Below are positions 34,635 to 43,422 of a stretch of 64,000 nt of DNA, piece after piece. The notes beneath the pieces were generated by a model. That model was not told where the DNA came from and made no database searches. It saw only the letters and a list, made by a program, of their open reading frames with translations. Positions within the stretch are counted from its first letter, which is position 1, and each line of letters opens with the position of its first letter. A program made the position numbers and the translations under genes. This DNA is from Bacteroidota bacterium (GTDB lineage: Bacteria; Bacteroidota; Bacteroidia; Chitinophagales; Chitinophagaceae), in contig JAEWKC010000025.1 of assembly GCA_023386235.1 (NCBI GenBank), forward strand, positions 1 through 64,000, given 5' to 3'.

Positions 34635-35766
34635 TTAATAGGTTAATTCTATTATATTGTTTATTTTGGTTAATGTTTGAGGTAAGGTAACAGAAGTAAT
34701 ATTATTTTTAGACGTAAAGCTAACGGGCGTACGTCTATCAAAATTAACGGCTGACTTTATTTTCTGCGGAAGTGAAATTTCTAGTTTGCCTTCTTCAGGA
34801 GCATTCAGAATATGCAAATAAATTTTATTTCCTTTTGTAGTAGTAGCAACGCCCCATTGCTGTGGCGTTATCACATTTCCGCGCGTGGGTTTCGCAGGTT
34901 TCCAGGGGCAAGCTTGATGCAGCCTGATAGCTATAGCCCGATTTATTTTTACCCGGTAAATCGCGCTCAAACATTTGAAAATCCTCTCCTGCAATCGGGT
35001 CTAAATGATGATTGTTTCCTATTAAACAATTTGGCTGCAGGCGATGAATTAAACCATAAATCTCATCATACCTCCAGTCGATTCTTGAAGAGCGGTCTTC
35101 ATGTCCTTCAAGATTGGTCTGGTCCCAATGACCATCAAACCAAATGGCAGATACCTTTCCGTAATTGGTGAGCAGTTCGGTTAACTGTGCCTTCATAAAT
35201 TTCAGATAACTGTCGTAATCTGTCTTTGCAGTTCTTCCCGAGTGCTGGCACGTTCTGCCTGTTTCATGCGGATAATCGTCTCTGAATCAATCGAGCGTAG
35301 AGTAATAAAAACCGAGTTTCATATTCTGGCGCTCGCACTCCTCTGCCAGCATTTTCATAGCCTCTTTACCATAGGAGGTGTTGGTAATTTTCCATTCAGA
35401 TTGTTCGGTATTCCAGTTGCTGAAACTATCGTGATGACGACTTACAAAAATAATGTATTTCATGCCCGCTTTTTTTGCCAGGCTTACCCATGTTTTGGCG
35501 TCAAAATCCTGTGGATTAAAATAATTGATGAGATTCTTATATTCATGTACAGGTATTTTTCTGTTGTTCATTACCCACTCGCCATCTCCCAATACACTTG
35601 AAGCACCCCAGTGAATAAACATACCAAACTTATCGTCTCTGAAAGCTTCTCTGGCTTTAAGATTTTCGGGAGTAGGAACGTATTTATCCTGTACTAAAAG
35701 TTGCGTACAAAAAAGTAGTGCGACAATGCAAAAGTAAGTAACGCATAAAATAAATTTTTTGAAAAT
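34635..35766 (-). pseudogene. GH29 alpha-L-fucosidase pseudogene
   Basis: Minus-strand reading in one frame from about 35766 gives a signal-like KKFILCVTYFCIVALLF with no ATG, GTG or TTG start in frame, then MFIHWGASSVLGDG, FVSRHHDSFSNWNT and LGFYYSTLD. There a TGA (35287-35289) stands where the family has Trp. The same frame continues FRDDYPHETGR and AIWFDGHWDQ, which contains the catalytic Asp. Near 34885-34893 the frame shifts after PLETCET and enters the C-terminal TRGNVITPQQWGVATT; the segment between, roughly 60 residues in the family, is missing. Three independent lesions (lost start, nonsense codon, out-of-frame deletion) make this a pseudogene. Gene length before decay would have been about 440 codons. 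Confidence 0.85.
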
Positions 35767-35878
35767 GAATATTTGAACTGGTAATTATTACAAATATACA
35801 TTATCCTGCCATGGATTGGTAACAAAAAAAGCTGCGTTTGCACGGAGATTTTTGATACTCTTGCTATTTAGCAGATCT

Positions 35879-36529
35879 TTATAAATGATACCGAAGTACC
35901 GGTGTTAGGCTTACTGCTTCCATTGAATTGGTAGATATTAAATAATAACCTCTTAATTTCATACCCAAACTAAAATGTGTATCTATTGGTTTTAAATATT
36001 GCAGCCCTAAGCATGCGCCACCTTCTTCCATTTTTGAATTTTTAAATTTTCTCTCTTGTATTTCTATTGAATTGGAAAAATTCAAAACATCAATCTCTTG
36101 CTGCTTAGAAGTAAGCATGAACAATCCGATATCGTATTTAATATCCGGCAACTGTTTTGTAAATGCACGTTCGTAACCTAGAAGAAAAAAGTTATTTATG
36201 TGTCGTAAGTTGAAATCAGTTATATTCAATTGTAAACCATTCACGTTTTCGTAATAATTTTTCTTTCCCTTATTTACGCTATTACTATATCCTAAAAAAA
36301 TACTCGAAAAATCTTTGAAATGATAGTTAAGCTGAAGTCCTCCTATAATTCCGAGAAAATCTTTATTATAAAAACTGGTTTTATTTTCTGGACCATCCAA
36401 TTCATCATAATTTCTAACAAAAAAATTCCCTTGTAATCCGTAATTGGCTTCAATAGAAAACCTTTGGCTAAATACAGATAATTGCATCAGAGACATTACT
36501 AATATAAAAAAACATTGTATCTTTTTCAT
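35879..36529 (-). CDS. Outer-membrane beta-barrel protein
   Basis: This 216-residue protein has a signal peptide (FFILVMSLMQLSVFSQ) and alternating hydrophobic/aromatic strands ending in an aromatic-containing LTPVLRYHL, consistent with an eight-strand outer-membrane barrel (porin/OmpA-N or OmpW type). Motifs such as FSIEANYGLQGNFF and SIFLGYSN are typical. It has no predicted catalytic residues. A 9-base-pair inverted repeat lies 33-55 bases upstream of the ATG. No neighbour hints at its cargo. Confidence 0.75.
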   Translation of the reverse strand: MKKIQCFFILVMSLMQLSVFSQRFSIEANYGLQGNFFVRNYDELDGPENKTSFYNKDFLGIIGGLQLNYHFKDFSSIFLGYSNSVNKGKKNYYENVNGLQLNITDFNLRHINNFFLLGYERAFTKQLPDIKYDIGLFMLTSKQQEIDVLNFSNSIEIQERKFKNSKMEEGGACLGLQYLKPIDTHFSLGMKLRGYYLISTNSMEAVSLTPVLRYHL

Positions 36530-36561
36530 TTAGAGTTCATTTACTTTAAATTAATAGATTG

Positions 36562-36584
36562 TTCACTATTGTGTGAATAGTGAA
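36562..36584. promoter_or_regulatory. Inverted repeat upstream of the beta-barrel gene, possible operator
   Basis: TTCACTATT (36562-36570) is the perfect inverse of AATAGTGAA (36576-36584), with a 5-base spacer. The 23-base dyad lies 33-55 bases upstream of the barrel gene start and has no T-tract, so it looks more like a dimeric-regulator binding site or leader hairpin than a terminator. Confidence 0.35.
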
Positions 36585-36861
36585 AACTTCAATAACCATA
36601 GACATTTAAAAGATAAGATAATAAATAAATCTTTTGTGCACTGAAATTTATTTCGATAACGAAGTAATAATATTAGTAACATTATAAAAAGTTAACATTA
36701 GGTTAAATTTATTCTATTTAGTATAAATACTATTAAATATATCTATAACAACTACTAAATATTCGCTTTTTATTAACATTCTCAACCGGTAAAATTTAAC
36801 ATACTAATTGAATAATATCTTACGCCATGAATGCTTTCTTTACAAATACTTTATAACAAAA

Positions 36862-36890
36862 AAAGATCCCCCGAAAATTTGGGGATCTTT
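36862..36890 (-). terminator. Intrinsic terminator of the prs-rplY transcript
   Basis: A 10-base-pair stem (36862-36871 with 36881-36890) containing GGGGATC and a 9-base loop ends in a T-run on the minus strand, 21 bases after the rplY stop. Confidence 0.9.
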
Positions 36891-36911
36891 AAAAAGTTAT
36901 GGGCTAAACTT

Positions 36912-37481
36912 TTATTTAGCGGCCTCTTCCTGACGCAGTTGCCTGGTCATTACCACAGAAGCTACCGGAATACGAAGCGGATTCATGATTTCCATATTTT
37001 CCACTTGAATATCTTCTACGCGAATGTTTCCGTTTACTTCAAGAGAACTGATGTCTACATCTATTGCTTCTTTCAGATCTTTGGGCAGGCATTTTACCTT
37101 TAATACTTTTAGCTTGTGGATCAGCTTACCGCCCGCTCTTACACCTGCAGAATTTCCTGTAAGTCTGATGGGTATAGAAGCTATCAGCTTTTTGTCTTCT
37201 ACCAGCTCCAGTAAATCTACATGGATAAGCGTATCTTTTACTCTGTCGAATTGAAGATCTTTTACGATGGTTCTATAGGTAGTTCCATCAATTTCTACTT
37301 CTGCCAACTGAAAGTTACCGGTGTATATCAAGGGTCTTAATTCTTTTGCAGAAGTGTAAAAGTTCACTTCTTTAGCACCCCCGTAAATTACACCCGGTAC
37401 ATTTTCCTGAGAGCGAATTTGGCGGGTGGATGCTTTGCCGGTTCCGGTCCTCAGGTGACCTTTGATTGTAATTGTTTTCAT
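36912..37481 (-). CDS. rplY: Ribosomal protein bL25 (Ctc family)
   Basis: The 189-residue protein is the long (Ctc-type) form of ribosomal protein L25, a 5S-rRNA binder. The N-terminal L25 domain (RTGTGKASTRQIRSQENVPGVIYGGAKEV, YRTIVKDLQFDRVKDTLIHVDLLE) is followed by the TL5/Ctc C-terminal beta domain (SIPIRLTGNSAGVRAGGKLIHKLKVLKVKCLPKDL). It lies 27 bases downstream of prs, an arrangement typical for Bacteroidetes and other phyla, and ends at a strong terminator. Confidence 0.95.
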   Translation of the reverse strand: MKTITIKGHLRTGTGKASTRQIRSQENVPGVIYGGAKEVNFYTSAKELRPLIYTGNFQLAEVEIDGTTYRTIVKDLQFDRVKDTLIHVDLLELVEDKKLIASIPIRLTGNSAGVRAGGKLIHKLKVLKVKCLPKDLKEAIDVDISSLEVNGNIRVEDIQVENMEIMNPLRIPVASVVMTRQLRQEEAAK

Positions 37482-37508
37482 CTTTTTATTATTTATTATT
37501 AAAAAAGT

Positions 37509-38468
37509 TTATTTATCTACATTTCTCAATTGAGAATGGATGAACAAACTGGTAATACTTTTATTTTCGTAAGCGTTTTTAATAGCTATTGCCATCAGGT
37601 CTGCCACGCTTACCACTTTTATTTTATCGGAATGTTGCTTTAAAGGAATGGTATCGCAAACTACCAGTTCTTCCAATACGCTCTTTTCGATAGTTTCATA
37701 AGCCGCGCCGCTTAAGATAGGATGAGTACAAAGAGCTCTCACACTTTTCGCTCCCTTATCCTTCAGTAATGCTGCTGCTTTTGTCAAAGTGCCTCCCGTA
37801 TCAATAATGTCATCTATCAGAATGATATCTTTGTCTTGCACATCGCCTATCACTACCATGCTGGCTATTTCATTTGCGCGCTTTCTGTGCTTGTCACAAA
37901 TCACCATTTCCGCATCAAAATAGCTGGCTATTTCTCTCACTCTTTTCGTGCTTCCTACGTCGGGGGCCGCAAAGGTAAGGTTTTTTAAATTTAAATTTTC
38001 AATATAAGGTATAAAAATTGCCGAACTGTCTAAGTGGTCTACGGGAATATCAAAAAATCCCTGTATTTGGGCTGCATGTAAATCCATTGTAATTACCCTG
38101 TCTGCTCCTGCCGTTTCCAGCAGCATGGCCACCAATTTGGCGCCGATAGCTACGCGGGGACGATCTTTCCTGTCCTGGCGCGCAAATCCATAATAAGGAA
38201 TTACGGCTATAATCCTGTTGGCGCTGGCTCTTTTGGCGGCATCTATCATCAATAGGAGTTCCATCAAATTATCGGTAGGCGCAAAGGTACTTTGTACTAA
38301 AAATACATAATCGCCCCTGATGCTTTCTAAAAATATGGGCTGAAACTCGCCATCGCTAAATTTCTGAAGTTTAATTTCTCCCAAACGAGTGCCGAATTTC
38401 TTGGCTATTCTCGTTGCCAGTTCAATAGAACCTGTGCCTGAAAAAATCTTTACCGAAGGATTGACCAT
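37509..38468 (-). CDS. prs: Ribose-phosphate pyrophosphokinase (PRPP synthetase)
   Basis: This 319-residue enzyme makes PRPP from ribose-5-phosphate and ATP. It has the opening SVKIFSGTGSIELATRIAKKFG, the flexible loop PYYGFARQDRKDRPRVAIGAKLVA, the catalytic-loop-like TMDLHAAQIQGFFDIPVDHL and the ribose-phosphate-binding DIILIDDIIDTGGTL. All key elements are in place. A -7 box at 38506-38513 gives a 37-base leader. Co-transcribed with rplY. Confidence 0.98.
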   Translation of the reverse strand: MVNPSVKIFSGTGSIELATRIAKKFGTRLGEIKLQKFSDGEFQPIFLESIRGDYVFLVQSTFAPTDNLMELLLMIDAAKRASANRIIAVIPYYGFARQDRKDRPRVAIGAKLVAMLLETAGADRVITMDLHAAQIQGFFDIPVDHLDSSAIFIPYIENLNLKNLTFAAPDVGSTKRVREIASYFDAEMVICDKHRKRANEIASMVVIGDVQDKDIILIDDIIDTGGTLTKAAALLKDKGAKSVRALCTHPILSGAAYETIEKSVLEELVVCDTIPLKQHSDKIKVVSVADLMAIAIKNAYENKSITSLFIHSQLRNVDK

Positions 38469-38505
38469 TTGTAATTATTATCAATTTTGTTTATATAACA
38501 GAGGG

Positions 38506-38513
38506 CAAAGATA
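38506..38513 (-). promoter_or_regulatory. -7 promoter box of prs-rplY
   Basis: On the minus strand TATCTTTG fits TAnnTTTG, 37 bases before the prs start, in the divergent gap with radC. A TTTG lies 14 bases upstream of it, closer than the normal -33 position. Confidence 0.48.
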
Positions 38514-38581
38514 ATTTTATAAGGTCACAAAATTAAATTTTTGTCTAACTTTAATCTTACTTATTTTCTCAATCAATTTCT

Positions 38582-39271
38582 ATGACAAAGATTTCTATAA
38601 AAAACTGGGCAGAAGACGACAGACCTCGGGAGAAACTACTTACAAAGGGAGCGGCTGCGCTTAGCAATGCCGAGCTATTAGCTATTCTTATTAATAATGG
38701 CACCAAAGATCTCTCTGCCATTGATGTAACCAAGGCATTGCTGAGCAAGATAGACAACAGCCTGACGCGCTTGGCAAAAATGAGTGTAAGAGAAATACTG
38801 CAACTGAAAGTAAAAGGTATTGGAGAAGCCAAGGCCGTAGCAATTGTGGCCGCCATGGAACTATTGCACAGAAAAAGCAGAGAAGAATCGGAAGCAAGAT
38901 TTGTTAACGCCAGTAAAGATGCGGCTAATTACATCAACCCTATGTTGCGGCATCTGCAAAAAGAGGTTTTTGGTGTATTGTACCTAAATCAGGCCAATAA
39001 AATTATTCAATTTGAAATTATCAGCGAAGGGGGATTTACCGCAACCATTGCAGATCCGCGTATCATTTTTAAAAATGCTTTTACCCATAATGCCACAGCT
39101 ATTATTTTGGCACACAATCACCCCAGTGGAAGCCTCAAGCCCAGTGCGGCGGATATTCAGCTTACGGACAAAATAAAATCGGCAGCCGCTTTTCTTGAAA
39201 TACGTCTTTTAGATCATATAATTGTTAGTGAAAATGGGTACTACAGCTTTGCCGATGAAGGAAAAATATAA
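38582..39271 (+). CDS. radC: RadC/YeeS-family JAMM-motif protein
   Basis: The 229-residue protein has an N-terminal helix-hairpin-helix region (DDRPREKLLTKGAAALSNAELLAILINNG, LKVKGIGEAKAVAI) and a C-terminal MPN+/JAMM domain with the metal-binding pattern AHNHPSGSLKPSAADIQLT (HxH...D). RadC proteins were named for a supposed DNA-repair role that has not held up in E. coli; the function is open. It converges with yqgE with a single base between the stops. Confidence 0.93.
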   Translation: MTKISIKNWAEDDRPREKLLTKGAAALSNAELLAILINNGTKDLSAIDVTKALLSKIDNSLTRLAKMSVREILQLKVKGIGEAKAVAIVAAMELLHRKSREESEARFVNASKDAANYINPMLRHLQKEVFGVLYLNQANKIIQFEIISEGGFTATIADPRIIFKNAFTHNATAIILAHNHPSGSLKPSAADIQLTDKIKSAAAFLEIRLLDHIIVSENGYYSFADEGKI

Positions 39272-39272
39272 G

Positions 39273-39821
39273 CTAGTTTAAACTGGGATCTACCGGAAAG
39301 TTAGACATCATTTTATAATCTCCTCCCAATTGCTCCATACTCATTTTCCAGATACCCGAAGGGTTGCTGTGGAATACAAGATCAGGTGTAGCCTTATGTG
39401 TAATCCATGTTTTTTCAGCGTATTCCTCCTGCAGCTGGCCGGCTTCCCAGCCGCTATAACCAATAAAAAATTTAATTTCGGTAGGCTTTATCAGCTTATT
39501 CTCTATGGCAAACATAGCTTTATCGTAATTGCCGCTCCAGAATATTTCATCGGTGATTTGCACACCGTTTTCAATTAAATCGGGGCGCGAATGAATAAAA
39601 TGCAAAGTTTCCGGAGCTACCGGGCCTCCGTAATAAGCCTGTATCTTCTCTGATCCGTTGATAGAAAATTCTTTATTCTTACGGTCTCTGAATATTTTAT
39701 TTACCACAAAGCCAAAGCTGCCGCTTTCATCACTTTCACAAATGAGAATAACCGTCCGCTGAAAATACGGATCTTTTAAAAAAGGTTCGCTGATAAGTAA
39801 GGTGCCTCCGTTGATGCTCAT
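39273..39821 (-). CDS. YqgE/AlgH-family protein
   Basis: This 182-residue single-domain cytosolic protein has the DUF179 signatures GTLLISEPFLKDPYFQRTVILICES and GSFGFVVNK near the N-terminus, YYGGPVAPETLHFIHSRPDL in the middle, and FFIGYSGWEAGQLQEEYAEKTW toward the end. The family role is unclear despite the AlgH name. It begins with ATG at 39821 and has no other gene in its operon in the window. Confidence 0.93.
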   Translation of the reverse strand: MSINGGTLLISEPFLKDPYFQRTVILICESDESGSFGFVVNKIFRDRKNKEFSINGSEKIQAYYGGPVAPETLHFIHSRPDLIENGVQITDEIFWSGNYDKAMFAIENKLIKPTEIKFFIGYSGWEAGQLQEEYAEKTWITHKATPDLVFHSNPSGIWKMSMEQLGGDYKMMSNFPVDPSLN

Positions 39822-39990
39822 ATCGCTAAATTACTTAATTATACTACAAGCAGCCGTATTCAGTTAGTTAAAATCCATCAAAAAGTATAAACCCGTGTTA
39901 TATATTTTAGTCTTAGATTTGCAAATAGTATATTTGTGAACGGCTTATTTCAATTTTTAATAATCAGATATCTTTTAAAAAAATATACAG

Positions 39991-41115
39991 ATGAAAAAAT
40001 ATATATTGTTTTCTTTCCTATTGTCTCCGGTGTTTCTTTTCGCGCAAAATTTTAAAATCACCGGTAAAATAGCGAAAACAAATCCAAGAGTTACCAAAGT
40101 AGCTCTTTACTATGCACGCAATGGTCAGAATATTTTAGACAGCGTAGAAGTAAGAAACGGCACTTATACATTTGAAGGCATGGTATCGCAGCCTACACGT
40201 GCCGATCTGCTGGCTAAATACAGTGATGGGAAGGTAGTGCCAAGAATGTCGAGAGATCTGAAAACAATTTTTCTGGAGCCCGGCAATATTACTGTTAGCA
40301 GCATAGACTCCTTCTCTAACGCTACCATTTCAGGTTCGCGCGCCAATGCCGAATTTGAAAAATTGCAAAGCATGGCCATGCCTTACCTGAGAGACGCGCA
40401 GACCCTGACCAGACAAACAGAAGCACTGGCGAAAAACAATAATGAAACCGAAAGAAGAAACGTACAAGCCAAGCTTGACGCCATCAACACAGAATTGAAA
40501 GAAGACGTGTATAAAAAATATTTCACCGATAACCCTTCTTCTCCCATTGCCTTATTTGCTTTGCAACAATACGCGGGCGCGCAAATGGATGATCCGGCCG
40601 AAGTAAGCAGGCTTTTTGCCATGCTTCCTCAAAATGTAAAAGAAGCCGGCGAGGGAAGAAGATTTTCGCAATTAATTAATTTTACGCAGCGCGGCAGCAT
40701 CGGAAAAGCCGCTCCCGACTTCACCCAAAATGATATAAACGGGAAAGCTGTAAGACTTTCTGCACACAGAGGATCGTATGTATTGCTAAATTTCTGGGCA
40801 AGCTGGTGCGCATCGTGCAGAGCTGAAACCCGCACTATCAGGAGCATTCATGATAAATACGGAAATGATCTGAAGATTATCAGCGTTTCACTGGATAAAC
40901 CTGGAGAAAGACGCGAATGGACAGAAGCGGTAAGAAAGGACAGTATGAACTGGACCAACGTATCGGACCTGCAATTCTGGAACAATGATGTGGCTGTAAA
41001 GTACGGTATCTCTGTAGTTCCGCAAAATATACTGATTGATAAGAACGGAAGAATCATAGGAAGAAATCTGCGGGGAGACGCGCTGGAAGCCAGGATAGAA
41101 GAACTTTTGAGATAA
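39991..41115 (+). CDS. TlpA-like thiol-disulfide oxidoreductase with DUF4369 domain
   Basis: This 374-residue exported protein has a signal peptide (YILFSFLLSPVFLFAQ). The N-terminal half is a DUF4369-type beta domain (FKITGKIAKTNPRVTKVALYY ... FLEPGNITVSS) with a helical linker (residues 120-235). The C-terminal thioredoxin domain (about 238-374) contains the redox pair C273-A-S-C276 in FWASWCASCRAET and the cis-Pro loop SVVPQNILIDKNGRI. It probably reduces periplasmic disulfides. The NSUN-type methyltransferase follows by 27 bases. Confidence 0.93.
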   Translation: MKKYILFSFLLSPVFLFAQNFKITGKIAKTNPRVTKVALYYARNGQNILDSVEVRNGTYTFEGMVSQPTRADLLAKYSDGKVVPRMSRDLKTIFLEPGNITVSSIDSFSNATISGSRANAEFEKLQSMAMPYLRDAQTLTRQTEALAKNNNETERRNVQAKLDAINTELKEDVYKKYFTDNPSSPIALFALQQYAGAQMDDPAEVSRLFAMLPQNVKEAGEGRRFSQLINFTQRGSIGKAAPDFTQNDINGKAVRLSAHRGSYVLLNFWASWCASCRAETRTIRSIHDKYGNDLKIISVSLDKPGERREWTEAVRKDSMNWTNVSDLQFWNNDVAVKYGISVVPQNILIDKNGRIIGRNLRGDALEARIEELLR

Positions 41116-41142
41116 ACTATTTGCCCATAAATTATTTGCCTG

Positions 41143-42498
41143 TTGTACCAACTGCCTCAAGAGCTTATTGAATCGCTGAAAGACGTTAAAGGATTTGACG
41201 AAGAAGCCTTTAAGCAGGTGCATAATGCACGGGAAACAATAACCTCCTTACGCATTAACCCCGATAAGATTACAGATATACCACAAACACTTCCCGGAGA
41301 AAAAATTCCCTGGAGTCCTTATGGCTGTTATCTTTCAGAGCGTCCTTCATTTACATTAGACCCGATGTTGCATGCAGGCGCATATTATGTGCAGGAAGCC
41401 GGCAGCCAGTTTTTATGGGAAGTTTTAAAACAAATATTTAAAACAAATAAAGAAGCAACAGTAGCCGATCTTTGTGCTGCACCGGGAGGCAAAAGCACTT
41501 TGCTGGCTTCTTACTTTACAGATGGATGCGTAGTTGCCAACGAAGTAATCAAATCAAGATGCGCTATACTGGAAGAAAATATTACCAAATGGGGCGCTGC
41601 CAATACAATTGTTACCAACAACGACCCTAAAGATTTCAGCCGGCTGCCGGGTTTTTTTGATGCGCTCGTGATTGACGCTCCCTGTAGCGGCAGCGGACTT
41701 TTCAGAAAAGACAACGGCGCTATAGAAGAATGGAGCATTGCCAATGTAGAGCTTTGCAGCAAGCGGCAGCAGCGCATTTTACATGATGCTTACGACTCTT
41801 TAAAAAACAACGGCTATCTTATTTACGCTACTTGCTCTTATTCAAAAGAAGAAAACGAAGATATAATAGACTATATCCTGCAAAATTTTGAAACAGAAAG
41901 TGTACGAGTGCAGATAAATGACAGCTGGAATATAATAGAAACCAATACCGGCAATAAAGGTTATGGCTACAGATTTTTTCCGCACAAAGTAAAAAGTGAA
42001 GGATTTTTTATAGCAGTATTTAAAAAGAAAGACGGTACGCATTACACCGATACTTTAAAAGCAAAATGGGAGCTTGCCTCTAAAAAAGAAATGGAAGAGA
42101 TAGCCCGCTGGATGCAGCATACAGAAGATTTTCAAGTGATAAAAAACAATGACAAATTAATTGCCATACGAAAGCAAGATGTTGAAAAAATAAGTGCGCT
42201 GAAACAAAATTTATATCTGAAAAAAGCAGGAATAGAATTAGGAGAAATAAAAAACAAAGGGTTGGTGCCGGCGCATAATTTCGCGCTATCCGGGCTGGTA
42301 AGCAAAAGCATGCCACACATTGAGCTGACTAAAGAAGACGCGCTTAATTATCTTCGAAAAAAAGATTTTGCGTACAATGATAATTCTACCGGGTGGGCGT
42401 TGGCAACGTATAACCAGATCCCGATTGGATGGATGAAAATACTTCCCAACAGGGTAAACAACTACTATCCTGTAGAATGGCGCATTCTGAAGCAGTAG
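41143..42498 (+). CDS. NSUN/RsmF-type RNA (cytosine-C5) methyltransferase
   Basis: This 451-residue enzyme methylates cytosine C5 in rRNA or tRNA with S-adenosylmethionine. Motifs in order: QEAGSQFLWEVL, the SAM-binding DLCAAPGGKST, NEVIKSRCAILEENITKWG, the catalytic DAPCSGSGLFRKD (Cys of motif IV) and ATCSYSKEENEDII (Cys of motif VI). A C-terminal PUA-like extension (from about residue 310) carries the sequence HNFALSGLV. I place the start at a TTG (41143), since no ATG is near the conserved N-terminus. RsmF-like is the best guess among subtypes. Confidence 0.9.
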   Translation: MYQLPQELIESLKDVKGFDEEAFKQVHNARETITSLRINPDKITDIPQTLPGEKIPWSPYGCYLSERPSFTLDPMLHAGAYYVQEAGSQFLWEVLKQIFKTNKEATVADLCAAPGGKSTLLASYFTDGCVVANEVIKSRCAILEENITKWGAANTIVTNNDPKDFSRLPGFFDALVIDAPCSGSGLFRKDNGAIEEWSIANVELCSKRQQRILHDAYDSLKNNGYLIYATCSYSKEENEDIIDYILQNFETESVRVQINDSWNIIETNTGNKGYGYRFFPHKVKSEGFFIAVFKKKDGTHYTDTLKAKWELASKKEMEEIARWMQHTEDFQVIKNNDKLIAIRKQDVEKISALKQNLYLKKAGIELGEIKNKGLVPAHNFALSGLVSKSMPHIELTKEDALNYLRKKDFAYNDNSTGWALATYNQIPIGWMKILPNRVNNYYPVEWRILKQ

Positions 42499-42578
42499 GC
42501 AGCATACGAAAGAGATTAAAAATAACGTTATTTTAAAATTAATATATTACTTTTATATTGTAAAACAGAGAGAATAGA

Positions 42579-43409
42579 ATGAAAAGAATAATCATCTTAA
42601 TATTTAGCCTGATTGTTTCTACACAGTTGATGGCGCAAAGGTTTCATACCGTAAAATCGGGCGAAACACTTTCTGCCATTGCAAGAGATTATGGCACTAC
42701 CGTGGGAGATATTATGCGCCTGAATGGCATGAACGCCGATAGTAAACTGATAGTAGGAGAAAGAATACAAATACCTCCAAGCGGAAAAACGATTCTCAGA
42801 GGAAGAACTCATACCATACAATCCGGCGAAACGCTTTCCGCTATCGCTCAACAATATGGTACAACCGTGGGAGATATCATGCGCCTGAACGGTATGAATG
42901 CAGACAGTAAGCTGGTAATAGGAGAAGTGATCAATATTCCCGATGCGGGAGTAGCCGTTGCCAGAAACGATGCACCTGTTGCATCTCCTGCAGATGATGG
43001 CTTTGAAATCGCGGAAGCGCCATCATCCGCCGATCTGGAAGATAACAGCAGCACGCAGCCGGTATTTATTCCTCCTGCTACAGCAGAAAGTTCTGTGAAT
43101 CAGGGAGTATTCGCGGGTAATTTTAAAACAGCAGGCACAGAGGTGAGCACTTCGGGGGAGGCTAAAACATTCAAATCGGAAAGTGGCTGGACAGACCATA
43201 AATACTTCATTTTGATGAATGACATAGAACCCGGAAAAGTAGTAAAGGTAGAAAGCGGCAATGGCAATGTGATATACGCAAAAGTATTATGGAATCTGGG
43301 CGGCGGCAGAGAAAACCGTGGGTTAACTTATCGCATTAATGAAGCGGCCGCCCAAACTTTAGGCATTGCAGATAACAAATTTACTATCTCTGTATCTTAT
43401 TACCGTTAA
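42579..43409 (+). CDS. Secreted LysM protein with two near-identical LysM domains
   Basis: This 276-residue protein has a signal peptide (IIILIFSLIVSTQLMAQ). LysM1 spans residues about 22-66 and LysM2 about 78-121; both share SGETLSAIA and YGTTVGDIMRLNGMNADSKL almost letter for letter, suggesting a recent tandem duplication. A Ser/Ala/Pro-rich linker leads to a beta-rich C-terminal domain (residues about 195-276), with EPGKVVKVESGNGNVIYAKVLWNLGG reminiscent of a double-psi barrel. LysM domains bind peptidoglycan or chitin-like GlcNAc polymers. The ATG start is clear. The YdeI/DUF1801 gene begins 13 bases later. Confidence 0.88.
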   Translation: MKRIIILIFSLIVSTQLMAQRFHTVKSGETLSAIARDYGTTVGDIMRLNGMNADSKLIVGERIQIPPSGKTILRGRTHTIQSGETLSAIAQQYGTTVGDIMRLNGMNADSKLVIGEVINIPDAGVAVARNDAPVASPADDGFEIAEAPSSADLEDNSSTQPVFIPPATAESSVNQGVFAGNFKTAGTEVSTSGEAKTFKSESGWTDHKYFILMNDIEPGKVVKVESGNGNVIYAKVLWNLGGGRENRGLTYRINEAAAQTLGIADNKFTISVSYYR

Positions 43410-43422
43410 GCTTGTATCGTTC

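Larger units (their letters stand above)
36530..36911. other. Gene-free AT-rich region between rplY and the beta-barrel gene
   Basis: These 382 bases contain no gene I can support. They hold the rplY terminator (36862-36890), the upstream region of the barrel gene with its inverted repeat (36562-36584), and a low-complexity AT-rich stretch (about 36585-36830) without recognisable signals or repeats. Confidence 0.5.

Noticed and set aside
34825..35196. A separate small gene for the 123-codon middle part of the fucosidase relic
   Set aside because: It is in the same frame as the part before the TGA and continues the GH29 sequence, so it is a piece of the pseudogene and not an independent gene.
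42640..42940. Direct repeats suggesting a CRISPR or tandem-repeat array
   Set aside because: Only two copies are present, and they encode two LysM domains in one protein. There are no spacers and no cas genes.
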